Below, one piece after another: positions 53,601-60,458 of a DNA stretch of 64,000 nt. The notes under the pieces were generated by a model. That model was not told the origin of the DNA and did no database searches. It saw nothing but the letters and a program-made list of their open reading frames with translations. This DNA comes from Pontitalea aquivivens (GTDB lineage: Bacteria; Pseudomonadota; Alphaproteobacteria; Rhodobacterales; Rhodobacteraceae): the NCBI RefSeq assembly GCF_046507575.1, contig NZ_JBKFEY010000007.1:1-64000 (forward strand), read 5' to 3'. Both the position numbers and the translations under genes were made by a program. The first letter of the stretch is position 1, and every line of letters begins with the position of its first letter.

Positions 53601-53730
53601 TGATCCGGCGCGCTTCCGCTCGGCCCGGGTGCCGCGCCCGGTGGCCGCTACCCCACGCGTGGCGGCACGGCTGACACAGGCGACCGCCCCGGCGCTACGC
53701 GCCACGGCAGACGACTGGGAAGATTTCTGA
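50665..53730 (+). CDS. Methyl-accepting chemotaxis protein with Cache and PAS domains
   Basis: A 1021-residue receptor. The first helix (LPLMLVAISALAMTRM) is followed by a periplasmic double-Cache domain of about 300 residues, a second helix near 350-366, HAMP, PAS domains (about 425-670) and a methyl-accepting coiled coil with the hairpin tip VIDDIAFQTNLLALNAGVEA near 820. The final DWEDF fits the xWxxF pentapeptide that docks CheR and CheB. cheB follows after 13 bases. The ligand is unknown; the Cache domain suggests a small organic acid or amino acid. Confidence 0.93.
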   Translation: MDFLHKFKIKVTLPLMLVAISALAMTRMGVSSYIDARDLLMHEAEARLHSALEARHDELESWTAQVMALARTGATNESVVGALQEFGAAWSRLGADPAATLQKVFVADNPHPADSRQRLVGVPQQRDYSLPHRNYHPGFVTQMEQFGFSDIYLVDSAGNVIYSARKKTDFAVNLQSGPWAAGALAGAVAAATAPGVQDPVGSPFRAYEAAGTGHYSFVAAPVRAGGRLLGAIVYQISAASIDAMMAHGHGLGETGQSYLVTDQNTILSDQQGAAPAGATARRVDAAFVPLALQGRDGMARQTGLSGTLAEVAYTPVDLFGHRYVLAFEQSVDEVVQPARALGRMMLFDASWMMAVLAALSWLYARSVSAPLARLQTAVQKIAGREYDLTVPGLARGDEVGEIARALQDCRDALAAADLAQADLVMKGAALERGSSAVMMMDLDFTITYVNAALKSTFVNRLKDLQGHKPDFDPERVVGRSMDDFHAVPAHQREIINRPGALPFHTEIAVGDCRFSLDMNEVVMPGKGRIGFMVEWRDVTEERLNRALFGAIEATQIVCNFDTDLRLFNANSVFHRVLGTSMAEVTGRRLPDIVFTEDGDCGDILSRREPLIGRFTLRMGNDRVAVADGSLTPVRDDKGRVMRVALIAKDVTESQRELRASERRNAAMIEAQRAVVESLGVSLNRLSDGDLSASIDAAFAPEYEKLRADFNAAIETLSRAIRVVIENAGAIEGEAQEISNAAEDLSRRTEKQAATLEQTAAALDELTSSVSSAATGVAEANRVVTEARTSAETSGQVVQQAVAAMGEIEQSSQKISRIISVIDDIAFQTNLLALNAGVEAARAGEAGRGFAVVASEVRGLAQRSSEAAREIDALISASSGHVRRGVDLVDETGRALDGILASVNDIAARVSEIAASSQEQSAGLAEINVAVNQLDQVTQQNAAMFEQTTAASHSLSRGAQSLTATMAQFRTAQAAAPGDLDPARFRSARVPRPVAATPRVAARLTQATAPALRATADDWEDF

Positions 53731-53743
53731 AAGGCGCACAGGC

Positions 53744-54817
53744 ATGGAGCCAGCAACTAACAGCCCCTCGGCGCGCCGCCCGATCCGGGTTCTGATCGTC
53801 GACGATTCCATCACCATTCGCGCCTTGATCCGGCAGGTTCTTGCGCAGGATTCCCGGCTGATGGTGGTTGGCGAAGCCAACGACCCCTATGAAGCCCGGG
53901 AGAAGATCAAGATCCTGCATCCCGATGTGTTGACGCTGGATGTCGAGATGCCGCGGATGAATGGTCTTGAGTTCCTGGAAAAGCTGATGCGGTTGCGGCC
54001 GATGCCTGTGGTGATGATTTCATCACTCACGCAAAAGGGGGCGCGCGCGGCGCTTGAGGCGCTTTCGCTCGGGGCGGTGGATTGTATCGGAAAGCCTGTT
54101 GCGGGTGGGTTGCGTGAGGCTTTCCGCGACCTCGGCGACATGCTGGTCATGGCTGCGGGCGCGCGGCTGCGCCATCGTGCGCCCCAGGCGCAGATCCGCC
54201 CGAGCGCGGGTTTTGACTGGAACGGGCGCTATGTGCTGATCGGATCGTCGACCGGCGGGGTCGAGGCGCTGGAGACGCTTCTGGCAGGTTATCCCGCAAA
54301 TTGTCCTCCGACGCTGATCACCCAGCACATGCCCGAAGGGTTTCTGGCGACTTTCGCACAGCGCCTGGCCGGGCGGATCGCCCCGCAGTTGCAGCTTGCA
54401 ACCAATGGCGCGCCGCTGCGTCAGGGTCAGGTCTATCTGGCCCCCGGCGGGGACACCCATCTGCTTGTGACGCCTGGTGACCGACCCGCCTGCCGGCTTT
54501 GGGCCGGCGAAAAGCGCAGTGGCCACCGGCCATCGGTTGATGCGCTGTTCGAATCCGCCCTGCCGCATGCGCCCCGGGTCGTCGCGGCGTTGCTGACCGG
54601 GATGGGGCGCGACGGGGCCGAGGCCATGGGGCGTCTGCGCCAGGGCGGGGCGCAATGTCTGGCGCAGGATGAGGCGAGCTCGGTTGTTTTCGGCATGCCG
54701 CGTGCGGCGCTGGAAACGGGGGCGGCACAGGCGGCGGTTCCGCTGTCGCGCATGACTGCCGAAATCCTGAAACTCTGTGCCCGCCCGGAACAGATGCGGG
54801 TTGGGGCAGGGCGATGA
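53744..54817 (+). CDS. cheB: Chemotaxis response regulator methylesterase CheB
   Basis: A 357-residue CheB. The receiver has D66 (LTLDVEMPRMNG) and the conserved lysine in IGKPVAGG. The methylesterase domain has catalytic S169 (IGSSTGGVEAL), histidine in TQHMPEGF and aspartate in LLTGMGRDGAEAM. It demethylates receptors, probably starting with the one encoded just upstream. ATGA overlap links it to cheD. Confidence 0.96.
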   Translation: MEPATNSPSARRPIRVLIVDDSITIRALIRQVLAQDSRLMVVGEANDPYEAREKIKILHPDVLTLDVEMPRMNGLEFLEKLMRLRPMPVVMISSLTQKGARAALEALSLGAVDCIGKPVAGGLREAFRDLGDMLVMAAGARLRHRAPQAQIRPSAGFDWNGRYVLIGSSTGGVEALETLLAGYPANCPPTLITQHMPEGFLATFAQRLAGRIAPQLQLATNGAPLRQGQVYLAPGGDTHLLVTPGDRPACRLWAGEKRSGHRPSVDALFESALPHAPRVVAALLTGMGRDGAEAMGRLRQGGAQCLAQDEASSVVFGMPRAALETGAAQAAVPLSRMTAEILKLCARPEQMRVGAGR

Positions 54818-55362
54818 CGGACATCGCGCATGGGGTTGGCGGCCCGGGTGTCGCGCTGCGGCGCATTCGCCACATCGGGCAAGGCGAATATGCGGTGGGC
54901 ACTGGTGATGGCGGTGCGATCTCCACGATCCTGGGATCCTGCGTTGCCACCTGCCTGCATGATCCGCGCGCGGGGCTTGGCGGGATGAATCATTTCCTGC
55001 TGCCCGAAGGCAATGGTAGCCGGATCCAGGCTGCAAGCTTTGGCGTGCATGCGATGGAACTTTTGATCAACGCGCTGATCAAGCAGGGGGCGGTGCGGGG
55101 GCGGTTGCGGGCAAAGGTGTTCGGCGGTGCGCGGATGATCGCGGGACTGTCCGACATCGGCCAGCGCAATGCGGCCTTTGTGCTGGAATTCCTGCGCCGC
55201 GAGGGCATTGCCTGTGTCGCGCAAAGCCTGGGCGGAACTTCGGCGCGGCGGGTGGAATTCTGGCCTGAAAGCGGCCGCGCCCGCCAGCGTCAGCTGCGCG
55301 AAGCGAATGTGGCGGAAAAAATTCCGGTGCCGGTGGCAGGCAACGATGTCGAATTGTTCTGA
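54814..55362 (+). CDS. cheD: Chemoreceptor glutamine deamidase CheD
   Basis: A 182-residue deamidase converting receptor glutamines to glutamate. The catalytic cysteine lies in TILGSCVATCLHD and the histidine in GGMNHFLLPE, both CheD hallmarks; the third active-site residue region GGTSAR is present. It overlaps cheB by 4 bases. cheA, cheW, cheY and cheR are not in this operon. Confidence 0.95.
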   Translation: MTDIAHGVGGPGVALRRIRHIGQGEYAVGTGDGGAISTILGSCVATCLHDPRAGLGGMNHFLLPEGNGSRIQAASFGVHAMELLINALIKQGAVRGRLRAKVFGGARMIAGLSDIGQRNAAFVLEFLRREGIACVAQSLGGTSARRVEFWPESGRARQRQLREANVAEKIPVPVAGNDVELF

Positions 55363-55382
55363 CAGATCGGGCCTGGCGCACC

Positions 55383-55434
55383 TTCCCGGGGCCAGCGCCG
55401 CGTGGCCGTGCGGCGCGTCACAGGCCCCGGGGAA
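55383..55434. terminator. Large hairpin after the che operon
   Basis: TTCCCGGGGCC (55383-55393) pairs with GGCCCCGGGGAA (55423-55434, one bulge), with a second inner stem GCGCCGC/GCGGCGC. It lies between the convergent cheD and efflux-pump genes. There is no T-run, so termination is inferred. Confidence 0.45.
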
Positions 55435-55609
55435 CCAGGGCGCGGGTCTGATCGCGCCAAGACGCGGAGGCAGCCCTGGCCTGGTCGCACAGGGCGTGCC
55501 CGCGCAGCGAAGACCTATCCGCCCGGGCCGTCCCGTTTGCTGCCATGCCCGGGTTCGCTGCCATGCCCGGTGCCCCTTCGGCTTGGCCCCTCTGCCCTGG
55601 TCTTTGCGC

Positions 55610-58600
55610 TCAGGTTTGCCGGACCAGCTTTTTTACAAGGACATAGAAGGCCGGCACCATGAAGATCGCCAGAACGGTCGAGGCCACCATCCCCCCCAGC
55701 ACACCGATGCCGATCGCGCGCTGCGCGGCCGCGCCTGCCCCCGTCGCGATGGCCAGTGGCAGCACCCCCAGCGCGAAGGCGAAAGAGGTCATCAGGATCG
55801 GGCGCAGCCGCATCTGGGCCGCGCGGCGCGCCGCCTGGGCCGCGGCCATGCCGCCCTGCCGCAGGCTTTCGGCGAATTCCACGATCAGGATCGCATTGCG
55901 CGCGGCAAGGCCGATGGTCGCCAGCAGCCCCACCTTGAAATAGACATCGTTCGATTGACCGAAGGTCCAGGCCGCCACCAGCGCGCCCAGCACGCCGACC
56001 GGCACCGCCAGCATCACCGAAAAGGGCACCGACCAGCTTTCATAAAGGGCTGCCAGGCACAGGAACACCACCAGCGCCGACATCGCGAACATCAGCGGCG
56101 CCTGATTTCCAGCTTGTTGTTCCTGATAGGAAATTCCCGTCCATGCCAGGCCATAGCCGCCGGGCAGCCCGGCCACGATCGCGGCGATCCGGTTCATTGC
56201 CTCGCCGGTGCTGACGCCCTCGGCCGGCGCGCCCGAGATTTCCAGCCCCCTTGTGCCGCCAAATCGGTTCAGGGTCGGGGAATTCTGTTCCCAGACCAGA
56301 TTGATGAACGAGGTGAAGGGCACCATTTCGCCGCTGCGGTTGCGCGCGAACCAGCCCAGAATGTCTTCGGGTTGCATCCGCCAGTCGGCCGCGCCCTGCA
56401 CGATCACCGGCCGCAGATCGACGCCCAGGGCGAATTCATTGACCTCGCGCCCGGAAAAGATGACCGGCAGAATCGCATTGACCTCGGACACCGACAGCCC
56501 CATGGCACGGGCCTTCTGCTGGTCGATGTCCAGTTTCAGCGCCGGGCGCTGGGTGCGTTCATGACCGTTGAATCCGGTGGCAAAGCCCGCCTCGGTTGCC
56601 TGCGCCACCATTGCCTGGGCGGCGGTTTCAAGCTCGGCCTGGCCGCGCGCACCCTGGTCGATCAGGAAGAAGGAAAAACCCGCGTTGCGCCCCAGCCCCT
56701 GAATCGCGGGCGGCTGCATGAAGGTGATGTTGCCCGCGCGATGGCTGCGGAAGCGGGCATTGCCCGTCTGCGCCAGCATCGCCGCGCTGCGCCCGGGCCG
56801 CGCCGGAAAATCCTTGAGCCGCACGAAGATTTGCGCAATGTTCTGCGCCCCCCCGCCAAAGCCCGACCCCAGCGCCACAAAGGCGGCGTCGACGATTTCG
56901 GCCTGATCGTTCAGCAGCCAGTCGCGCACCTCTTCGGCGACGGCGGTGGTCTGTGCGATGGTGGACCCTTCGGACAGCCGCAGCTGCACCATCAGCCCGC
57001 CCTGATCCTCTTGCGGCACGAAGGACGAGGGCAGGATGCGGAACATCCCGCCCGCGCCGATGGCGATGGCCACCAGCAGCACGAACATGCGGAACGGCCG
57101 GCGCAGGGTGACGCCCACCACCTTGCCATAGCCCAGCGTGGCGCGGTCCAGGTTGCGGTTGAACCAGCGCGCGGGCGCGGTATTGCCGCCATGGCGGCGC
57201 GCGCGCAGAAGGCCCGCGCACATCGCCGGCGTCAGGATCAGCGCCACCCCCAGCGACAGCAGCATCGCCGCGATGATGGTCACGGAAAACTGCCGGTAGA
57301 TCACCCCGGTCGATCCCGGCATGAAGGCCATCGGCAGGAACACCGCCGACAGCACCAGCACGATCCCGATCAGCGCGGGCGTGATTTCGCGCATGGATTT
57401 GCGCGTCGCCTCGCGCGGGTCCAGCCCCTCTTCCTCCATCACGCGTTCGACATTTTCCACCACCACGATCGCGTCATCGACCAGCAGGCCGATGGCCAGC
57501 ACCAGCGCGAACATGGTCAGCGTGTTGATCGACAGGCCAAAGGCCGCCAGCACCCCGAACGTGCCCAACAGCACGACCGGCACGGCGATGGTGGGAATGA
57601 TCGTCGCGCGCCAGCTTTGCAGGAAGATCAGGATCACCAGAAAGACCAGCCCGACCGCCTCGAACATCGTGGCATAGACCTTGCCGATCGAGGCTTCGAT
57701 GAAGGGCGAGATGTCGTAGGGCAGGGCGACCTCGACGCCCTCGGGCAGGGCGGGGGCGATACGGTCCAGCGTCTCGCGCACGCGCCGGGCGGTTTCCACC
57801 GCATTGGCGCCGGTCGCCAGGCTGACGGAAAAGCCGGCGGCATTGGCCCCGTTCAGTTCGGCGCTGCGGCCATAGCTTTCGGTGCCGATCTCGATATCGG
57901 CGACATCGGACAGATAGACGGTGCCGCCCTCATCCTCGGTGCGCAGGATGATGCGTTCGAATTCGCTGACCGAGGCCAGCTGGCTTTGCGCCGACAGCGC
58001 CACCGACAATTGCTGTCCCGGCACCACCGGCTGGCTGCCCAGCGATCCCACGCTGACGGTCGAATTCTGTTCGGCGATGGCCTGGGTCACATCGGCGGGT
58101 GTGATCTGATAGCGCGCAAGCCGCAGCGGATCGAGCCAGACCCGCATCGCATAGCCGGACGAAAAACTGTCGACCGAACCGACCCCTTCGGTGCGCAGCA
58201 CCGCATCCTCGATCAGCTGGCCGGTCAGATCGCCCAGCGCCTGTGTTTCATAACGCCCGTCGCGCGACACCAGCGCGCCCACCAGCAGCGTCGACGACCC
58301 CGTCCGGCTGACCGACAGGCCACGCTGGCGCACGCTTTCGGGCAGGGCATTCTCGATCAGCTGCAGCTTGTTCTGCACCTGTATCTGCGCCGCATCCGGG
58401 GCGATGTCATCGGCAAAGACCAGCGAGACAAAGGACCGCCCCGTCGCCGACGAGGTCGAGGTCATGTACAACAGGCCATCCAGCCCCGTCATGCCGTCCT
58501 CGATCACCGAAGTGACCGAGTTTTCCACCACCTCGGCCGAGGCGCCGTTATAGGTGGCGCTGACGCGTACCGTGGTGGGGGCGATGTCGGGATATTGTTC

Positions 58601-58696
58601 GATCGGCAGGGTCGACAGGCCCCAGACGCCGAACAGCATGGTGATGATGGCGATCACCCAGGCAAAGACCGGGCGCGAGATGAAGAACTGCGCCAT
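55610..58696 (-). CDS. RND efflux pump inner-membrane transporter (HAE1/AcrB-like)
   Basis: A 1028-residue transporter with the 12-helix RND layout and two large periplasmic loops. It opens MAQFFISRPVFAWVIAIITML, the normal HAE1 start. Helix 4 carries the proton-relay aspartate pair in LAIGLLVDDAIVVVENVERVM; FMPGSTGVIYRQFSVT and GLAARNAILIVEFAE are also typical. It follows its adaptor by 3 bases. No outer-membrane factor gene is adjacent, so it probably shares a TolC-like channel. Substrates are likely drugs, dyes or solvents. Confidence 0.95.
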   Translation of the reverse strand: MAQFFISRPVFAWVIAIITMLFGVWGLSTLPIEQYPDIAPTTVRVSATYNGASAEVVENSVTSVIEDGMTGLDGLLYMTSTSSATGRSFVSLVFADDIAPDAAQIQVQNKLQLIENALPESVRQRGLSVSRTGSSTLLVGALVSRDGRYETQALGDLTGQLIEDAVLRTEGVGSVDSFSSGYAMRVWLDPLRLARYQITPADVTQAIAEQNSTVSVGSLGSQPVVPGQQLSVALSAQSQLASVSEFERIILRTEDEGGTVYLSDVADIEIGTESYGRSAELNGANAAGFSVSLATGANAVETARRVRETLDRIAPALPEGVEVALPYDISPFIEASIGKVYATMFEAVGLVFLVILIFLQSWRATIIPTIAVPVVLLGTFGVLAAFGLSINTLTMFALVLAIGLLVDDAIVVVENVERVMEEEGLDPREATRKSMREITPALIGIVLVLSAVFLPMAFMPGSTGVIYRQFSVTIIAAMLLSLGVALILTPAMCAGLLRARRHGGNTAPARWFNRNLDRATLGYGKVVGVTLRRPFRMFVLLVAIAIGAGGMFRILPSSFVPQEDQGGLMVQLRLSEGSTIAQTTAVAEEVRDWLLNDQAEIVDAAFVALGSGFGGGAQNIAQIFVRLKDFPARPGRSAAMLAQTGNARFRSHRAGNITFMQPPAIQGLGRNAGFSFFLIDQGARGQAELETAAQAMVAQATEAGFATGFNGHERTQRPALKLDIDQQKARAMGLSVSEVNAILPVIFSGREVNEFALGVDLRPVIVQGAADWRMQPEDILGWFARNRSGEMVPFTSFINLVWEQNSPTLNRFGGTRGLEISGAPAEGVSTGEAMNRIAAIVAGLPGGYGLAWTGISYQEQQAGNQAPLMFAMSALVVFLCLAALYESWSVPFSVMLAVPVGVLGALVAAWTFGQSNDVYFKVGLLATIGLAARNAILIVEFAESLRQGGMAAAQAARRAAQMRLRPILMTSFAFALGVLPLAIATGAGAAAQRAIGIGVLGGMVASTVLAIFMVPAFYVLVKKLVRQT

Positions 58697-58699
58697 GGC

Positions 58700-59992
58700 T
58701 CAGTTGACCTTGCGGGCGGCTTCGGGCCGGGCCTGTACGGGTTGGGCCTGTACGGGTTGGGCCGCGTCGGGGACAAGGTCGCGCACGACGCCGGTGGCGT
58801 CGATCGCGACCGGGACGGTGGTGACCTGTGCGCCATCGCGCAGCCGTGCCAGCCCGTCGATCACCACCACATCGCCCGCCGATGCCCCCGCCCGGATGAT
58901 CCAGGCATTGTCATGCGTGCCCGCCTCGACCAGCACCCGTTTGCGCGCCACACCGTCTTCGACGAAAAACGCGGTCAGGCTGCCGTCGGGGGCGCGTTCG
59001 GTGGCGCGCTGGGGGACCAGAACCGTGCGCGTCTCGCCCAGGGACAGATCGCCGCGCAGGAACATGCCGGGCAGGATGCGCGCGTCGGGATTGGGCACGC
59101 TGAAGCGCAGCACCCGCGTGGCCGTGGTGGTCGAAACCGTCGGGCCCGGCGACACAAGCGTTCCGGCATGGTCATAGGGCGCGCCGGTTTCCAGCGTCAG
59201 GTTCAGGTCGGGCGCGCGCGGGGTGATCTCGCCCGCGGCAATGCTGGCCTCAAGACGCAGGCGGGCGACGGTGGGTTCGGTCACATCCACATAGATCGGA
59301 TCGATCTGCACCAGATCGGCCAGCGCGGCGGCCTGATTGGCGGTGACGACATCGCCCACCGCGGCCAGCGGAACGCCGATCACGCCGCCCACGGGCGCGG
59401 TGATCGTGGTCCAGGACAGCTGCGCCTCGGCCAGGCGCAGATCGGCTTCGGCCTTGGCGACGTCGGCGCGCGCCTTCAGCGCCTCGGCCTCGGCATTATC
59501 CAGCGCCGAACGGCTGGCGGCGGCGGTGGCGGCCAGCGTGCGGGCCCGTTCAAAGGCGGTTTCCGCCACCGGCAGGGCGGCGCGCGCGCGTTCCAGCGCA
59601 GCCCGGGCCGAGGCGAGCGCCGCCTCATGCTGGACCGGATCGATGCGGAACAGCGGCGTGCCGGGGTCAACCTGGCTGCCGGGGGTGAACAGGATTTCGG
59701 TGATGGCGCCGCCCACACGCGGGCGGATTACCGTGGCATTTGGCGAAACGGCGCGGCCGGGCAGGGTGGTGCTGACCGGCACGACCGCCTCTTGCAGGAT
59801 CATCACGCCCACCTCGGGCGGGCGGGGGGCGGCACCCTGCCCCTGACCTTGGCCCGGGCTCTGGCCCGGGGGGCGCGATTGCTGGGCGGGCACGGGCAGG
59901 GCAAGGGCCCCGGCCAGCGTGACACCGAACAGGGTGGCGGTGGCGGCAGCCGTCGCAAGGCGGCGGGCGGCATGGGCAAGGCGGATGGGCAT
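58700..59992 (-). CDS. RND efflux pump periplasmic adaptor
   Basis: A 430-residue membrane-fusion protein. The N-terminal signal or anchor (LATAAATATLFGVTLAGALAL) precedes a proline-glutamine linker, the lipoyl half-domain (PLFRIDPVQHEAAL), a coiled-coil alpha-hairpin rich in Ala-Glu-Arg, the second lipoyl half with SWTTITAPVGGVIGVP, and a beta-barrel. The proline- and alanine-rich C-terminal tail (QPVQAQPVQARPEA) contains a short repeat. ATG 59992 is preferred; the upstream extension of the frame is not family-like. Confidence 0.93.
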   Translation of the reverse strand: MPIRLAHAARRLATAAATATLFGVTLAGALALPVPAQQSRPPGQSPGQGQGQGAAPRPPEVGVMILQEAVVPVSTTLPGRAVSPNATVIRPRVGGAITEILFTPGSQVDPGTPLFRIDPVQHEAALASARAALERARAALPVAETAFERARTLAATAAASRSALDNAEAEALKARADVAKAEADLRLAEAQLSWTTITAPVGGVIGVPLAAVGDVVTANQAAALADLVQIDPIYVDVTEPTVARLRLEASIAAGEITPRAPDLNLTLETGAPYDHAGTLVSPGPTVSTTTATRVLRFSVPNPDARILPGMFLRGDLSLGETRTVLVPQRATERAPDGSLTAFFVEDGVARKRVLVEAGTHDNAWIIRAGASAGDVVVIDGLARLRDGAQVTTVPVAIDATGVVRDLVPDAAQPVQAQPVQARPEAARKVN

Positions 59993-60181
59993 CGGGATTT
60001 TCCGGGTCCTCTTGTCGGGGCTTTGGGGGCAGGGCGTTCGCGATGGGCGCAGCAGACAGCGTTGATACGCGGCTGTCCAGTGGTTCCGTCGCAGGGCGAC
60101 GGGCGGCGCGGTCACTTTTCCGCCGTCAGCCGCAACAGGCCTGCACACGGGCCCATCCCCTGCGACCGGCATCCGCCGGCC

Positions 60182-60206
60182 CGCTTTTACGGCAACCGGA
60201 AAAGCG
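60182..60206. promoter_or_regulatory. 25-base near-perfect palindrome
   Basis: CGCTTTT and AAAAGCG flank an inner CGG-CAA-CCG with a single mismatched pair. It lies about 190 bases before the efflux adaptor start. The form fits either an operator for a dimeric regulator or a hairpin. Confidence 0.4.
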
Positions 60207-60400
60207 CCCTGGGCGGGATGCGGTCACCAGAAAGCGTCGAACACCGCATCCGATTCTGTCGCAATGCACGCCACCCGGGGCGGGGCGCTTCCTGTCACGG
60301 GCCGGGCTGCCCCAAAGCCAGGGTGGCGCGCGGTATTGGCCGGCGTTTCGCGCCCCGCGATGATCCCCCCGGATTTCCGCCGGTGGGCTTTTCGTTTCGG

Positions 60401-60429
60401 TAGACCTTTGTATACCGTTCCGGTATAGA
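60401..60429 (+). promoter_or_regulatory. Candidate icd promoter overlapping a dyad
   Basis: TAGACC (60401-60406), a 17-base spacer and TATAGA (60424-60429) lie 29 bases before the icd ATG. The inverted repeat TATACC-GTTCC-GGTATA (60411-60427) covers the spacer and the -10 region, a position at which a bound protein would block transcription. Confidence 0.4.
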
Positions 60430-60458
60430 GCCCCCAGAAGCAAGGAGGCATGGATACC

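Larger units (their letters stand above)
59993..60458. other. 466-base divergent control region without a gene
   Basis: The space between the efflux adaptor and icd contains no convincing gene. It holds three dyads: 60182-60206 (CGCTTTT with AAAAGCG and an inner CGG/CCG), 60216-60251 (GGATGCGGT and ACCGCATCC 18 bases apart) and 60411-60427. It probably carries the promoters of both operons; no TetR- or MarR-type regulator gene is next to it. Confidence 0.6.

Noticed and set aside
55539..55570. Direct repeat GCTGCCATGCCCGG, two copies 18 bases apart
   Set aside because: Real in the sequence but isolated, in gene-free spacer between convergent genes, with only two copies and no sign of function.
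55169..60403. An open frame of 1744 codons on the plus strand across the efflux genes
   Set aside because: It is antisense to the clearly recognisable RND pump and adaptor and its translation is low-complexity, rich in Arg, Gly, His and Asp. Long antisense frames are expected in GC-rich coding DNA.
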